DNA of 64,000 nucleotides from Cyclobacteriaceae bacterium (GCA_030584025.1 CP129487.1:3873001-3937000), one strand, 5' to 3'. Positions 22,053 to 30,913 are shown, counted from the stretch's first letter. The notes: generated from the sequence alone by a model not told the origin. Made by a program: numbers and translations.

Positions 22053-22646
22053 TTACAATTTCATTTCGGTTTCAATCATGCGGTCAATGTGATCCATAAC
22101 ATCGTTCATGTGTTTCTGATCATCCAGCAGGTTGGTGATGAAGATGCCGCCTTCAATCTGGGCGAGTATACGCAGCGCCATGGCATCGGGTTCTACTGAT
22201 TTTTTAAATTGTTTTTGTTGGATGCCTTCGCGGATGATATCCGCAATGCCTTTTTGCAGCTTGCGCATGATTTCACGCACGCGCTTCAACAACACCGGGT
22301 TTTGATGTTTGGAGTCGACCCCAACATTAAGCAACGGGCAGCCGCCATATTTTTTGGTAAGCTGGTAGTAGTTCCGGTAAAAGTCGGTCATGGCCTGCAG
22401 CTTTTTTGCCGGAGATGTTTCCGCATTCATCTTATCGGCCACGAGCATCACCACCTGGCGCACGTTGTAGTTAAACGCCTGCAGGGCCAGGTCTTCCTTG
22501 CTTTCAAAATTGCCGTAAATGGCGCCTTTGGTAAGCCTGGTCGCTTTTGTCACCTCCGACATAGACGTGGCGGCATAGCCGTATTTATTAAAAACCGGTG
22601 CTACGGTCTCAATAATATACTGGCTGGTGACTTCGGCTTTACCCAT
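22053..22646 (-). CDS. TetR/AcrR family transcriptional regulator
   Basis: About 197 residues from the ATG at 22646. The N-terminal HTH is clear: VFNKYGYAATSMSEVTKATR followed by LTKGAIYGNFESKEDLALQA. The C-terminal ligand-binding domain is helical, with a CPLLNVGVDS segment that resembles TetR_C domains of the YxaF/AcrR type. The gene precedes the alpha/beta hydrolase in the same direction with 47 bp between, and matching operator palindromes lie in front of both genes, indicating autoregulation plus control of the hydrolase. The inducer is not predictable. Confidence 0.9.
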   Translation of the reverse strand: MGKAEVTSQYIIETVAPVFNKYGYAATSMSEVTKATRLTKGAIYGNFESKEDLALQAFNYNVRQVVMLVADKMNAETSPAKKLQAMTDFYRNYYQLTKKYGGCPLLNVGVDSKHQNPVLLKRVREIMRKLQKGIADIIREGIQQKQFKKSVEPDAMALRILAQIEGGIFITNLLDDQKHMNDVMDHIDRMIETEMKL

Positions 22647-22664
22647 GCACAAGTATACGTAAAA

Positions 22665-22682
22665 TTATACCGATTGGTATAA
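22665..22682 (-). promoter_or_regulatory. TetR-type operator before its own gene
   Basis: Near-perfect 18 bp palindrome TTATACCGATTGGTATAA, 18 bp upstream of the TetR start. It shares its half-sites with the operator before the hydrolase gene. Confidence 0.75.
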
Positions 22683-22738
22683 TTTATACAGAGGTTTTTT
22701 TTATTTATGAAGAGTGGATATGCGCTTCCAAATTTTAT

Positions 22739-22807
22739 AACCACATAGGAACATAGACCACATAAAAATTTTTAGAAAACCTATGTGCCCTATGTGTCTA
22801 TGTGGTT
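22739..22807. repeat. long imperfect hairpin, dispersed-repeat type
   Basis: Arms AACCACATAG (22739-22748) and CTATGTGGTT (22798-22807), with further CATAG/CTATG pairing inside and an A/T-rich centre. It sits between the esterase-like gene's end and the TetR promoter and may end transcription of neither or of one; sequences of this kind recur in Bacteroidota intergenic DNA. Confidence 0.55.
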
Positions 22808-22829
22808 CAAAAGAGCATTTACTGCACAT

Positions 22830-24563
22830 TTAATACCGCCAACTCTTCAAATCCGCACCTTTCGGAGCACTTTTTTCTATGCGCTTTAAGATTTTAGGCA
22901 AATACATGGTGTTGTAGCGCAACCGCGAAATGTAATTCGGGTTTTCGTGATCGCCATTCCAGCAATGTTCGGCACGATCACCATAATCAACTTCACCTCC
23001 GTAAAACGGATTTTGAGTTTTCTTCAAGAACTCCTCCATCAAATACACAGCATTGTTCAGGTAGTAATTATCCATATCCCCGCAGTAAATGTGAATCTTG
23101 CCTTCCAGCTTCGGACCAAGTGTGGCCCAATCGCGTTCAAGAATATAACGCAGGTCATAATTTTCTTTCCAGTAGGCAGCAACGGTGGGATCAATCTCAC
23201 CGGTAACTTTATCCCACAACCGTTTCGGGTATCCGTCTTCACCTTGTGGTGAGTATACCGCCTCCCAAATATCCCACTGCTGGCCCGATCGTCCTTTTGT
23301 ACCAAGGGCCAGTTCACGATAATTCATCTCGCGCAGTGTTGCGGTAAGTTGTCCTAAGTAATTCCGATAACCCGGCCGTTCGGTTTTCTTGAAATCACTT
23401 TCGTAGTAGTACGCATTCTTGTCGTTGTAAATGTCAACAGCACAATACGCTCTGAAATCAATCGGGTCGGGACAAGCAGCAAAGCATCCGTTGAAATCAT
23501 CGGGATAAAACATTTGCACCGCGAGTGCTTCCCATCCACCGGTTGAGCCGCCATACGTAAAGCGCGCCCAACCTTCGCCAATACCACGGAATTGTTTTTC
23601 AATTTCAGGAACAAGCTCATGCATGATGGCATCACCATACGGACCCATGCTGGCCGAGTTTACAGCATAGGAATCATCGTAATACGGAGTGGGGTGTTGA
23701 ATTTCGATGATGAGAAAGCGTGGAAAATCTTTGCTGATCCATTGCTTGTAAAAGTTGTACGCTTCCTGCGCCTGAATTTTATTGTATCCATAAATCCCGA
23801 ACCGCCCGGCATAATCCGTGGTATCCATATCCGGATCGGGTGGTGTTTCGCTAAAGCCACCAAAATCGTCAGGGAAGTGCCCGTGAAAAATCATAAGCGG
23901 GTAACGCGCTTCCGGATGCTCATCAAAACCTTCCGGCACCAGCACATGTGCACCCAGATACATCGGTCTGCCCCAGAACTCCGTCAGTTTTTCACTCTGA
24001 ATTTTTATGTGACGGATATACTTCGTGTCTTTTGGTTCGGTAACCGGTGGAATTTTCTGATCCATTACAACCTTGATGGTCTCTTTCTTTGTTGGATCAA
24101 CAGCGACCTTGACAGGCTTGCTGTAAAAATTTCCGGGTTTGCTATTCCATTGTTGGCCTTCACCCTGATCGGGTGGAAGCTTTACCGTGTGACCTGTTTT
24201 TAACGTGAACGTTTCATAGCGATTGATGAGTGCCTGAACGAAGTATTCACCAGATGGAATATTTGCGATCGACTTTATCGGGTAACCGAAGGCGGTTTCA
24301 TCTACGATAATTTCGTCACCGGGTTTCATGCCTTCTACATCAACACCAAACACGAGTTGGGTTGAAGGCCCATCCACAATTTGAAAACGCGGCTCACTTT
24401 TATCGTTGTTGGAAAGCATGAGCAACAAACGTCCGTCCTGAGCCTGGTCACTCATTTCCTGTGTAAAAGAAATGGAAAATTTTACTCCGGATTTCGTTGT
24501 AGAATCAGTGGTGCAAAACATGCAGACCAGCAGGAGCAGTGGCAGAAAAGCGTGGGATTTCAT
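22830..24563 (-). CDS. exported esterase-like alpha/beta hydrolase (EstD/Fes-type fold), probable lipoprotein
   Basis: A 577-residue protein. The N-terminus is a lipoprotein-like signal (LPLLLLVCMFC) with two candidate cysteines. A ~190-residue N-terminal beta-rich domain precedes a hydrolase domain: YPLMIFHGHFPDDFGG (oxyanion region), YGGSTGGWEALAV with the nucleophile Ser in G-S-T-G-G, and a His candidate in RAEHCWNGDHENP near the C-terminus. This is the enterochelin-esterase/EstD-like arrangement. It would act in the periplasm or at the cell surface; substrate unknown. The gene stands alone, with the receiver gene divergent upstream. Confidence 0.72.
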   Translation of the reverse strand: MKSHAFLPLLLLVCMFCTTDSTTKSGVKFSISFTQEMSDQAQDGRLLLMLSNNDKSEPRFQIVDGPSTQLVFGVDVEGMKPGDEIIVDETAFGYPIKSIANIPSGEYFVQALINRYETFTLKTGHTVKLPPDQGEGQQWNSKPGNFYSKPVKVAVDPTKKETIKVVMDQKIPPVTEPKDTKYIRHIKIQSEKLTEFWGRPMYLGAHVLVPEGFDEHPEARYPLMIFHGHFPDDFGGFSETPPDPDMDTTDYAGRFGIYGYNKIQAQEAYNFYKQWISKDFPRFLIIEIQHPTPYYDDSYAVNSASMGPYGDAIMHELVPEIEKQFRGIGEGWARFTYGGSTGGWEALAVQMFYPDDFNGCFAACPDPIDFRAYCAVDIYNDKNAYYYESDFKKTERPGYRNYLGQLTATLREMNYRELALGTKGRSGQQWDIWEAVYSPQGEDGYPKRLWDKVTGEIDPTVAAYWKENYDLRYILERDWATLGPKLEGKIHIYCGDMDNYYLNNAVYLMEEFLKKTQNPFYGGEVDYGDRAEHCWNGDHENPNYISRLRYNTMYLPKILKRIEKSAPKGADLKSWRY

Positions 24564-24707
24564 TGGGGATTTATTTTTTCTTAAGGTAAGCGGGAAAGGG
24601 TAGAATTCAAACCAGATTTTCTATTTCAGGGCTGCATTTTCAGCAGGTTTTGCGTGCCTCAAAATGATTTCTTTATTATATATTGCGAGACTTATTTGCC
24701 TGCACCC

Positions 24708-25085
24708 ATGACCATTCACCTCATTGAAGATGATGATATTTATGCGGAGTTCATCAAGCGCGCATTAAGTCCTGCGTATACCGTTACAAGTTTTAGCTCT
24801 GCAGAAGCGTGCCTGAAGGCCTTGAATGGTGGCCCCATGCCGGATGGATTTATCGTTGATTACAAACTTCCCGGAAAAAGCGGAATTGAATTCTTTGATG
24901 AGATCAAGGATAAGCTAAAAGAAGAACAACACATGATTATGATGAGCGCCATTGATGATGGCAACCTCGTGCTCAGCTTCATTAAAAAAGGTGTTCGCGA
25001 TTATGTGATCAAAGACGATACTGTAATCGAATCCCTCAAAGCCATTCTCGAGGGTAAAGAAGACGACTACTATTTGTTTAATTGA
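24708..25085 (+). CDS. stand-alone response regulator receiver
   Basis: A 125-residue CheY-like protein from the ATG at 24708; a GTG at 24654 would add 18 poorly conserved residues. The acidic pocket (E7-D8-D9), the phospho-acceptor Asp51 in FIVDYKLPGKSG, the Ser/Thr switch in MMSAIDD and the conserved Lys in VIKDD are all present. There is no output domain, so it must signal by protein contact. The histidine kinase converges on it from the other strand with 17 bp between stop codons, an arrangement suggesting a phospho-relay pair. Confidence 0.9.
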   Translation: MTIHLIEDDDIYAEFIKRALSPAYTVTSFSSAEACLKALNGGPMPDGFIVDYKLPGKSGIEFFDEIKDKLKEEQHMIMMSAIDDGNLVLSFIKKGVRDYVIKDDTVIESLKAILEGKEDDYYLFN

Positions 25086-25102
25086 TGTTGCCTTCGGGTG
25101 CC

Positions 25103-25843
25103 TCAGGCAACGGATGTTGGTACTTCAATAATAAAAGTCGCTCCTATACCTTCTTCATTCACACACGAAATACTTCCGCCAATTTTTTTTGCCATGCTTC
25201 TGGCAATGAACAAGCCGAGACCGGTAGAGCTTTCGCCACCAGTTGGTCGTGCGCTGAATTTTCTGAATTTCTCAAACAAATGTGGTAACTCCTCCGACTT
25301 AAAACCAAGCGCTTCATCACGGATGGTAATCGTAGCTGTACCGGGTTTGGATTGGTTGGCCTTGATCCAGATTTTCTTTCCTTCAAATGAAAACTTTAAC
25401 GCGTTTGAGAGAATGGTATCTACGGTCCGTTGCAAACACTGTCGATCCGTATGCAGTTTAATGTTTTCACAGTCCACCAGAAGCGTAATTCCTTTTTTGC
25501 TGGCTATGCCTGAAAAATTTTTCACCGCCTGCTGAATGATGCTTTGCATGTTCAGGTCTTCCGGGAACAATTCAATCCGGTTGTTTTCAATGTTGCGGTA
25601 ATCCACCAGGTTGCGGATCATGTCCAATCCATCGGCCACCACGATGTGCATTTTTTCAAGGTAGTCCTTTTGTTCCTGCGTCAGGTTGTCGCCTACCAGT
25701 TGCATCAATTGCACGAGGGCATACAACCGGTTTAAAGGCGACTTGATATCATGCGATACAATGCTGACCAACTGGCGCTTTTCCTCTTGTAGCGCTTCAA
25801 TCTGTCGAAGCAATTCTTCGGTATCATGGGGCGTAGAAGCCAT
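25103..25843 (-). CDS. soluble histidine kinase without sensor domain
   Basis: A 246-residue protein made only of a short coiled-coil start (EELLRQIEALQEEKRQL), a HisKA dimerisation domain with His31 in VSHDIKSPLNRL, and a HATPase_c domain. The ATP site has the N box (ILSNALKFSFEGK), a G1 box in weakened form (IRDEALGF) and a clear G2 box (SSTGLGLFIARSMAKKIGG). It has no membrane helix or sensor domain, so it must receive input from a partner or act as a phosphotransfer component. It converges with the stand-alone receiver at 24708-25085. Confidence 0.88.
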   Translation of the reverse strand: MASTPHDTEELLRQIEALQEEKRQLVSIVSHDIKSPLNRLYALVQLMQLVGDNLTQEQKDYLEKMHIVVADGLDMIRNLVDYRNIENNRIELFPEDLNMQSIIQQAVKNFSGIASKKGITLLVDCENIKLHTDRQCLQRTVDTILSNALKFSFEGKKIWIKANQSKPGTATITIRDEALGFKSEELPHLFEKFRKFSARPTGGESSTGLGLFIARSMAKKIGGSISCVNEEGIGATFIIEVPTSVA

Positions 25844-25873
25844 GTGGTAAGTTAAAAACTTCCCCGATAAATG

Positions 25874-26389
25874 TCAGAGGCGAATGCGGACTTCCTCTTT
25901 ATAATTGACCGGAACGTTAATGGGAATGCCTTTGTATTGAAGCCGGATGGAGCCCTTATAATGAATCTGCATACGTTTACCACCGATTACCGCAAAAACT
26001 GCATCGAGTAAACCAATTTCTTTCATGTTCAGCTTTACCTCAAGTGGAACGGTAAACTCGGCATTGGCCGGCACTTTTATTTTCATTTGCTGATCGATGA
26101 TCGCAGCCTTCTTTCCATCAACAAAAACCTCCATGTCGATTTTTTTCACGGTCATGCGAAGGTTGTTCGGGTTAAAAAGAATGGCATTCGCCCGCAGCAT
26201 CGGATCGGAAGTGGCATCAACAATGATGTCGCGGATCTGCCGAAGCTGGACATCTTCCTTCGGCTTGCAGGAAGCCAAAGCCAACAACACCAATAACACA
26301 AACCCGTAACCTGCACCCCGTACCCACTGGCCTGAGATTCCGGAAGGACGAAACTTCTTATTACTAACCATCATCGTAAGTATAGACAT
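25874..26389 (-). CDS. LEA14-like lipoprotein
   Basis: A 171-residue protein whose lipobox (LALASC) lies after a long basic and hydrophobic N-terminus, giving a lipid-anchored product. The mature part is a single immunoglobulin-like beta sandwich with the pattern of LEA type 2 (LEA14/WHy) domains: ANAILFNPNNLRMTVKKIDM, then MKIKVPANAEFTVPLEVKLN. Such domains bind or stabilise membranes or proteins under stress in other organisms; the role here is unknown. The gene is divergent from the 2OG-oxygenase gene, with 20 bp between starts. Confidence 0.7.
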   Translation of the reverse strand: MSILTMMVSNKKFRPSGISGQWVRGAGYGFVLLVLLALASCKPKEDVQLRQIRDIIVDATSDPMLRANAILFNPNNLRMTVKKIDMEVFVDGKKAAIIDQQMKIKVPANAEFTVPLEVKLNMKEIGLLDAVFAVIGGKRMQIHYKGSIRLQYKGIPINVPVNYKEEVRIRL

Positions 26390-26397
26390 TCTCTTTC

Positions 26398-26405
26398 TAA
26401 CTTTG
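26398..26405 (+). promoter_or_regulatory. -7 promoter box of the 2OG-oxygenase gene
   Basis: TAACTTTG, a perfect Bacteroidota TAnnTTTG box, ends 4 bp before the ATG. The transcript would start at or next to the start codon (leaderless). No clear -33 TTG was found. Confidence 0.45.
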
Positions 26406-26409
26406 TTAC

Positions 26410-27021
26410 ATGAATCCGCACTTTGAGGCCATTGCCGATGGGCTGGCCGAGCACGGGTATGCCGTGATTGATCAATTTTTAAGCCAACAGGAGGTTGGCG
26501 CTATTCTGGACCTGGAAGAATTACGCGATACGGCCAATATGAAGCGGGCCGGTATTGGAAATAGTCAGTCGCTTCAGGTTCAGGAGGGCGTTCGTGGTGA
26601 TTATATTAATTGGCTTGATCGGGAAACGGCACCTCAGCCGGTAAAAGTTTACCTCACCCGACTGGATGAGCTGATTGCCTTTTTAAACCAGTCGCTTTAT
26701 TTAAGCTTAAAAGATTACGAAGCACATTTTACCAAGTATCCTCCGGGTACATTTTATAAACGCCACCTCGATCAGTTTAAATACGATGACCACCGCAGGC
26801 TGTCAGTCATCTGTTACCTCAACCCCGATTGGAAGGAAGCCGAGGGCGGAGCCTTGCGGATGTACCTGTTGGATAAAACCCTGGATGTATTACCCGAAGC
26901 CGGGCGCCTGGTTTGCTTTCGATCGGATATTATTGAACACGAAGTGTTGCCGGCCACGCGCGAACGGCTGAGCATTACCGGTTGGATGTTGGACCGGCTT
27001 GCGGCACTTAAGCACTTATGA
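26410..27021 (+). CDS. 2-oxoglutarate/Fe(II)-dependent oxygenase (prolyl 4-hydroxylase-like)
   Basis: A 203-residue protein with the double-stranded beta-helix fold of 2OG oxygenases. The iron ligands are His119 and Asp121 (YKRHLDQFKYDD) and His177 (IIEHEVLPA); Arg186 in RERLSITGW is the 2OG-binding residue. RLSVICYLNPDW and GGALRMYL are core strands of the P4Hc-type family. It hydroxylates an unidentified substrate, probably a protein residue. The transcript is predicted to be leaderless. Confidence 0.88.
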   Translation: MNPHFEAIADGLAEHGYAVIDQFLSQQEVGAILDLEELRDTANMKRAGIGNSQSLQVQEGVRGDYINWLDRETAPQPVKVYLTRLDELIAFLNQSLYLSLKDYEAHFTKYPPGTFYKRHLDQFKYDDHRRLSVICYLNPDWKEAEGGALRMYLLDKTLDVLPEAGRLVCFRSDIIEHEVLPATRERLSITGWMLDRLAALKHL

Positions 27022-27291
27022 GTTTCGCTTGCTGATTTTGTTGGACGAAATGGAACGTTGCCGGGAACTCTTAAAGCGCGTTATGGTTTCATCCCGCTTT
27101 GCGATATGTTTTGTTTTTCTTCCCTGCACGCGCTTGCGCCACAGTTTCCAACTGGTTGGTTTTAAATTTTTGCGCATCAGCTCAATCACATCCTGTTCCG
27201 ACAATCCAAACTGATGTGCAATGGCCTCAAAGGGAGTGCGATCTTCCCAGGCCATTTCAATAATTCGGTCGATGTCTTCTTGCTGAAGCAT
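27016..27291 (-). CDS. TIGR03643 family protein
   Basis: About 91 residues from the ATG at 27291. The conserved block MLQQEDIDRIIEMAWEDRTP, FGLSEQDVIELMR and WKLWRKRVQGRKTKH matches the TIGR03643 family, short proteins of unknown function that contain a helix-turn-helix-like core. The C-terminal tail is basic (KSSRQRSISSNKISKRNS) and may be variable. Its stop converges on the 2OG-oxygenase gene with a 6 bp overlap. Confidence 0.75.
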   Translation of the reverse strand: MLQQEDIDRIIEMAWEDRTPFEAIAHQFGLSEQDVIELMRKNLKPTSWKLWRKRVQGRKTKHIAKRDETITRFKSSRQRSISSNKISKRNS

Positions 27292-27353
27292 AGTATTGAA
27301 ACAGTTAAACTGCTTCAATGGTTATAACGGACAATTAGAAGTTATTAAACCAA

Positions 27354-29012
27354 TTATTTCTTCACCTGAAACAATGGCGGCTGTTTATCTTCCCACTCAG
27401 TCGCTTCCTGGTAGGCTCGCGCCAACAACAACGGAGCAGCCTCACCATACAGTTTTCCTAAAAACGAAATGCTGGTGGGTGAGCCTGAATTGTTAAACCC
27501 ATTTGGCACCACCACACACGGATGCCCGGTTAAGTTGGTGGTTAATAATTGTGTGCCACCAAAACTCGGACTGATGATCACATCAAAATCTTTTGTGACC
27601 TGGTGGTATTCTTCGATGAGTTGCTGCCGCATGCGTGATGCATTGATGTACTCCACTGCCGGAATGAAGCGTGCGGTACGAAACGTATTCGGCCAGGCCC
27701 AACGAAGTTGATTGGAGAGCAAGCTGTCTTTGTTCGAGCGGGTAAGTTCATCGAACGCAGCGGCCGCTTCAGCAGTGAGCATGAGGCGCACGGCACCAAC
27801 CGGAATGGAGGAAGGCAACTCCACTTCAACCAACTCAACGCCTAGTGATTTGATTACCTCCAAAACGTTCTGATCGTTTTCTTTATTCGGATAAGTGGCA
27901 TCGAACAAAGATTTTACATAACCAACTTTTAATTTCTTCAGATCAGTTTTTGCAGCATAGTTAAACACAGCGGATCGTGTACTTTTATCCAGTTCATCTG
28001 CACCACGAATCACCTCATAAACAAGCGCGGCATCGAATGCCGACCGGCAAATCGGGCCGATCTTATCCATACTCCAACTCAACGTCATAGCACCATGCCG
28101 GCTTACCGTACCGAATGTTGGGCGTAAGCCACTGGCACCGCAGCGTGTAGAAGGCGAAACGATCGAACCCAACGTTTCTGTTCCAATTGAAAAGGCCACC
28201 AAGCCTGCCACAGTTGCCGATGCACTGCCAGCTGATGATCCGCTTGAACCTTGCTTTAAGTTCCACGGATTTTTGGTTACGCCACCAAACCAGATGTCGC
28301 CCATAGCCAATGCACCGAGTGTGAATTTTGCCACGAGCACAGCACCGGCTTCATCTAATTTTTTAACAATCGTAGCGGTGGTTTTTATTTCCTGATCCAC
28401 ATAGGGCTCTGCACCCCAGGTTGTTTTTGTTCCTTCTACAGCCAGTAAATCTTTTACACCATACGGAATGCCATGCAGCGGTCCGCGGTACTTGCCTTTA
28501 GCGATTTCTTCATCTGCTTTGCGGGCTTGCGCCAGTGCGCGTTCTTCCAGTAATAAAACCGTGCATTGCAAGGTGTCACTGAATTTCTTTAAGCGATTAA
28601 GATAAATTTTAGTCAACTGTGTGGAGGTAATCTTCTTACTCTTCAACAACACAGCAAGTTTATGAACCGGATAGAACGCCAGTTCTTCCAGGTTTTCAGG
28701 AACCTTTACTTCTTTCGGCAATCCCCAATCAATTGGTTTTTGAATGGTCTCTTTTTTGAATCCCGTGGGCACAGGATCAAACCACAACGACATGGGCACA
28801 CTGTTTTCCAGTTGATAGCGATGTATGGCTTCAATGGAGCGCTGATAGTCGCGAAGGCCTTGCAACAAGGAGTCGCGCTCAGCTGTTGTAAAATTCAAAT
28901 CATAAAAGGGCTCTATTTCCTGTGTTGGGTGTTGTGTTTGCGCACAAACAACCATTGTTAAAAAAGTGAATGCAACTGTGGTGAAAAGCCTGTAAATTGA
29001 ACTCCGGTTCAT
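27354..29012 (-). CDS. amidase signature family enzyme, exported
   Basis: About 552 residues from the ATG at 29012; the upstream TTG would add six. A signal peptide (RLFTTVAFTFLTMVVCAQ) places it in the periplasm. The amidase catalytic triad is clear: Lys187 (GIPYGVKDLLAVEG), cis-Ser259 (GSSGSSAGSASATV) and nucleophile Ser283 (IGTETLGSIVSPS). It would hydrolyse a C-N amide bond of unknown substrate. The DinB-family gene is divergent, with 21 bp between start codons. Confidence 0.9.
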   Translation of the reverse strand: MNRSSIYRLFTTVAFTFLTMVVCAQTQHPTQEIEPFYDLNFTTAERDSLLQGLRDYQRSIEAIHRYQLENSVPMSLWFDPVPTGFKKETIQKPIDWGLPKEVKVPENLEELAFYPVHKLAVLLKSKKITSTQLTKIYLNRLKKFSDTLQCTVLLLEERALAQARKADEEIAKGKYRGPLHGIPYGVKDLLAVEGTKTTWGAEPYVDQEIKTTATIVKKLDEAGAVLVAKFTLGALAMGDIWFGGVTKNPWNLKQGSSGSSAGSASATVAGLVAFSIGTETLGSIVSPSTRCGASGLRPTFGTVSRHGAMTLSWSMDKIGPICRSAFDAALVYEVIRGADELDKSTRSAVFNYAAKTDLKKLKVGYVKSLFDATYPNKENDQNVLEVIKSLGVELVEVELPSSIPVGAVRLMLTAEAAAAFDELTRSNKDSLLSNQLRWAWPNTFRTARFIPAVEYINASRMRQQLIEEYHQVTKDFDVIISPSFGGTQLLTTNLTGHPCVVVPNGFNNSGSPTSISFLGKLYGEAAPLLLARAYQEATEWEDKQPPLFQVKK

Positions 29013-29033
29013 ACGTAATTTTTTCTCCAAGAT

Positions 29034-29504
29034 ATGAAGGAATATTTCTTAAAACTCTACCAATATAATGCGTGGGCAAATTCAAGGGTATTGGGTGCCT
29101 TGGCGCAACAGAAGGTGACAGACGATAAAATTCTGACGCTGATGAGCCATGTTATGGCCGCCCAATTGTTGTGGCTTCACCGCATACTTGGCCTGCCGGC
29201 ACCGGATGTGGAGCTGTGGAAAAAATATTCGCTTGAACGGTTACAACAACTCAGCGAAGAAGGCTCTTCGCGGTGGTTGCAATTCATTGAAGACCATGAC
29301 AATTTTAACCGGCAACTCCGTTACCACAATTATGTGGGGCATTCGTTTGAAAATAATATCGAGCACATCATGATCCATACAGTAAATCACGCTACATATC
29401 ATCGCGGACAAGTGGCGCTGCTGATGCGCGAGCGTGGCTACGAACCGGTTAACACCGATTTTATTACGTACGATCGGGTAATGACCGGTCAATTGAAAAA
29501 TTGA
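29034..29504 (+). CDS. DinB family protein
   Basis: A 156-residue four-helix-bundle protein. The three metal-binding histidines of the DinB/YfiT superfamily are present: His39 (LMSHVMAAQLLWLHR), His119 and His123 (TVNHATYHRGQVALLMR). Members include S-transferases using bacillithiol or mycothiol; many in Bacteroidota have no assigned activity. It is divergent from the amidase gene. Confidence 0.88.
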   Translation: MKEYFLKLYQYNAWANSRVLGALAQQKVTDDKILTLMSHVMAAQLLWLHRILGLPAPDVELWKKYSLERLQQLSEEGSSRWLQFIEDHDNFNRQLRYHNYVGHSFENNIEHIMIHTVNHATYHRGQVALLMRERGYEPVNTDFITYDRVMTGQLKN

Positions 29505-29559
29505 GCTAAACAATTCGAAATGTTTTCGGGTTTTATGTGTCACTAACCAGATTAAACAG

Positions 29560-30402
29560 ATGAAAAAGATTCAACTACTTATTCTAACGATGTTTGTTGT
29601 GTTGGCTGCTCGTGCACAGGATGGTATAACCGTTTGTCACACACCTGCAACTGAAAAATTTGCCTTGCTGGCCTCCAATAAAGATTTCAATATGGCACAT
29701 GCTGATCCGCTTCCGTACACGCACCAGAGTGCGGTTGGAAAAATGATTACATTCAAAACACCCGATGGAAAAGAAGCAAACGCGTATTTTCTTCAGGCGA
29801 AAAGCAAAAGCAACAACTGGATTTTTGTGTTCCAGGAATGGTGGGGCTTAAACGACCACATCAAGCGCGAAGCAGAAAATTTGTACAATGCCTTGGGCAA
29901 CGTAAACGTGCTGGCGTTAGATATGTATGATGGAAAAGTAACCGATAAACGTGAAGAAGCCGGTCAGCTGATGGGTGGCTTTAAGCAAGATCGCGGTAAC
30001 GCCATTGTTCAGGGCGCCTTGAGTTATGCCGGAAAGAATGCAAAGATCGGAACCGTGGGCTGGTGCTTTGGCGGTGGCCAGTCGATTCAAGCTGCGCTGA
30101 CGGTCGGCAAACAAGCCGCTGCGTGTGTGATGTATTACGGTATGCCGGAAGAGAATGTGGATCGATTGAAGACATTGAATTGTGATGTGCTGAACATCTG
30201 GCCGACACAGGATCAATGGATCAATAAAGCCGTTATGGATAAGTTCGAAATAAACATGAAAGCGGCCGGAAAGAACTTAACCGTTAAGTCGTATGATGCG
30301 GATCACGCCTTTGCCAACCCGAGCAATCCAAAACACAACAAGGAATTCACGGCTGATGCCAATAAGCACACGGTAGAATTCTTTAGGGCGAGATTGAAAT
30401 AG
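29560..30402 (+). CDS. dienelactone hydrolase family protein, exported
   Basis: A 280-residue protein with a signal peptide (LILTMFVVLAARAQ). The alpha/beta-hydrolase core has the DLH-type nucleophile Cys169 in VGWCFGGGQS, a catalytic Asp candidate near residue 218 (WPTQDQWI) and His249 (SYDADHAFANP). It hydrolyses ester or lactone bonds; substrate unknown. A long inverted repeat follows the stop codon. Confidence 0.88.
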   Translation: MKKIQLLILTMFVVLAARAQDGITVCHTPATEKFALLASNKDFNMAHADPLPYTHQSAVGKMITFKTPDGKEANAYFLQAKSKSNNWIFVFQEWWGLNDHIKREAENLYNALGNVNVLALDMYDGKVTDKREEAGQLMGGFKQDRGNAIVQGALSYAGKNAKIGTVGWCFGGGQSIQAALTVGKQAAACVMYYGMPEENVDRLKTLNCDVLNIWPTQDQWINKAVMDKFEINMKAAGKNLTVKSYDADHAFANPSNPKHNKEFTADANKHTVEFFRARLK

Positions 30403-30422
30403 AATATCAATTGACAATTAAC

Positions 30423-30484
30423 AGTTGACAATTGGCAATAGACCGGTAGACATTATGTCAACCGCTAATTGCCAATTGTTAACT
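30423..30484. terminator. long hairpin between converging genes, probable bidirectional terminator
   Basis: Arms AGTTGACAATTGGCAAT (30423-30439) and ATTGCCAATTGTTAACT (30468-30484) pair over 17 bp with one G-T wobble. It fills the 85 bp between the stop codons of the dienelactone hydrolase and CBS genes. No U tract follows, so it may instead be a dispersed repeat. Confidence 0.5.
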
Positions 30485-30487
30485 CAG

Positions 30488-30913
30488 TCAATAACTATCG
30501 AGCATGTATTTAATTACATCCGTTGTGGTTACGATGCCCACCAGTTTACTTTCATCATCATCGGCCACTACAGGCAGCGCATGAAATTCTTCAGTAGATA
30601 AAATCTCTGCAACGTGTTTAATGGTGTCGCTCTCTTTCACCGCACGCGGTTTGTGCGACATCACCTGGCTGATGTTGAGCATGTCAAACACGGCTTCATC
30701 GGCATCGCCTTCTCCGGCAAACAATCCGCTAAAGGTTAACCGGTTCAAATCGGTTTTACTAAGCATACCAACGAGCTGATCACCATGCACAACGGGCAGG
30801 TGCCGGATGTGATGCTTGCGGATCAGGTTATTAGCACTGATTAAGGTATCGTCAAGTTGAACAGCCACTACATGCTTGGTCATGATGCTGCTCACGGGTT
30901 CGCGCTTTTTCAT
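30488..30913 (-). CDS. CBS domain pair protein
   Basis: A 141-residue protein consisting of two CBS motifs (MTKHVVAVQLDDTLISANNL and MSHKPRAVKESDTIKHVAEI with their HLPVV and HALPVV strands) forming one Bateman module. Such modules bind adenosine nucleotides such as ATP, AMP or SAM and regulate a partner. No catalytic domain is present, so it acts in trans on an unknown target. A 9 bp inverted repeat lies directly upstream of its start. Confidence 0.92.
   Translation of the reverse strand: MKKREPVSSIMTKHVVAVQLDDTLISANNLIRKHHIRHLPVVHGDQLVGMLSKTDLNRLTFSGLFAGEGDADEAVFDMLNISQVMSHKPRAVKESDTIKHVAEILSTEEFHALPVVADDDESKLVGIVTTTDVIKYMLDSY

Noticed and set aside
23592..24203. 203-codon plus-strand frame inside the esterase-like gene
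   Set aside because: Antisense shadow with no start context or domain.
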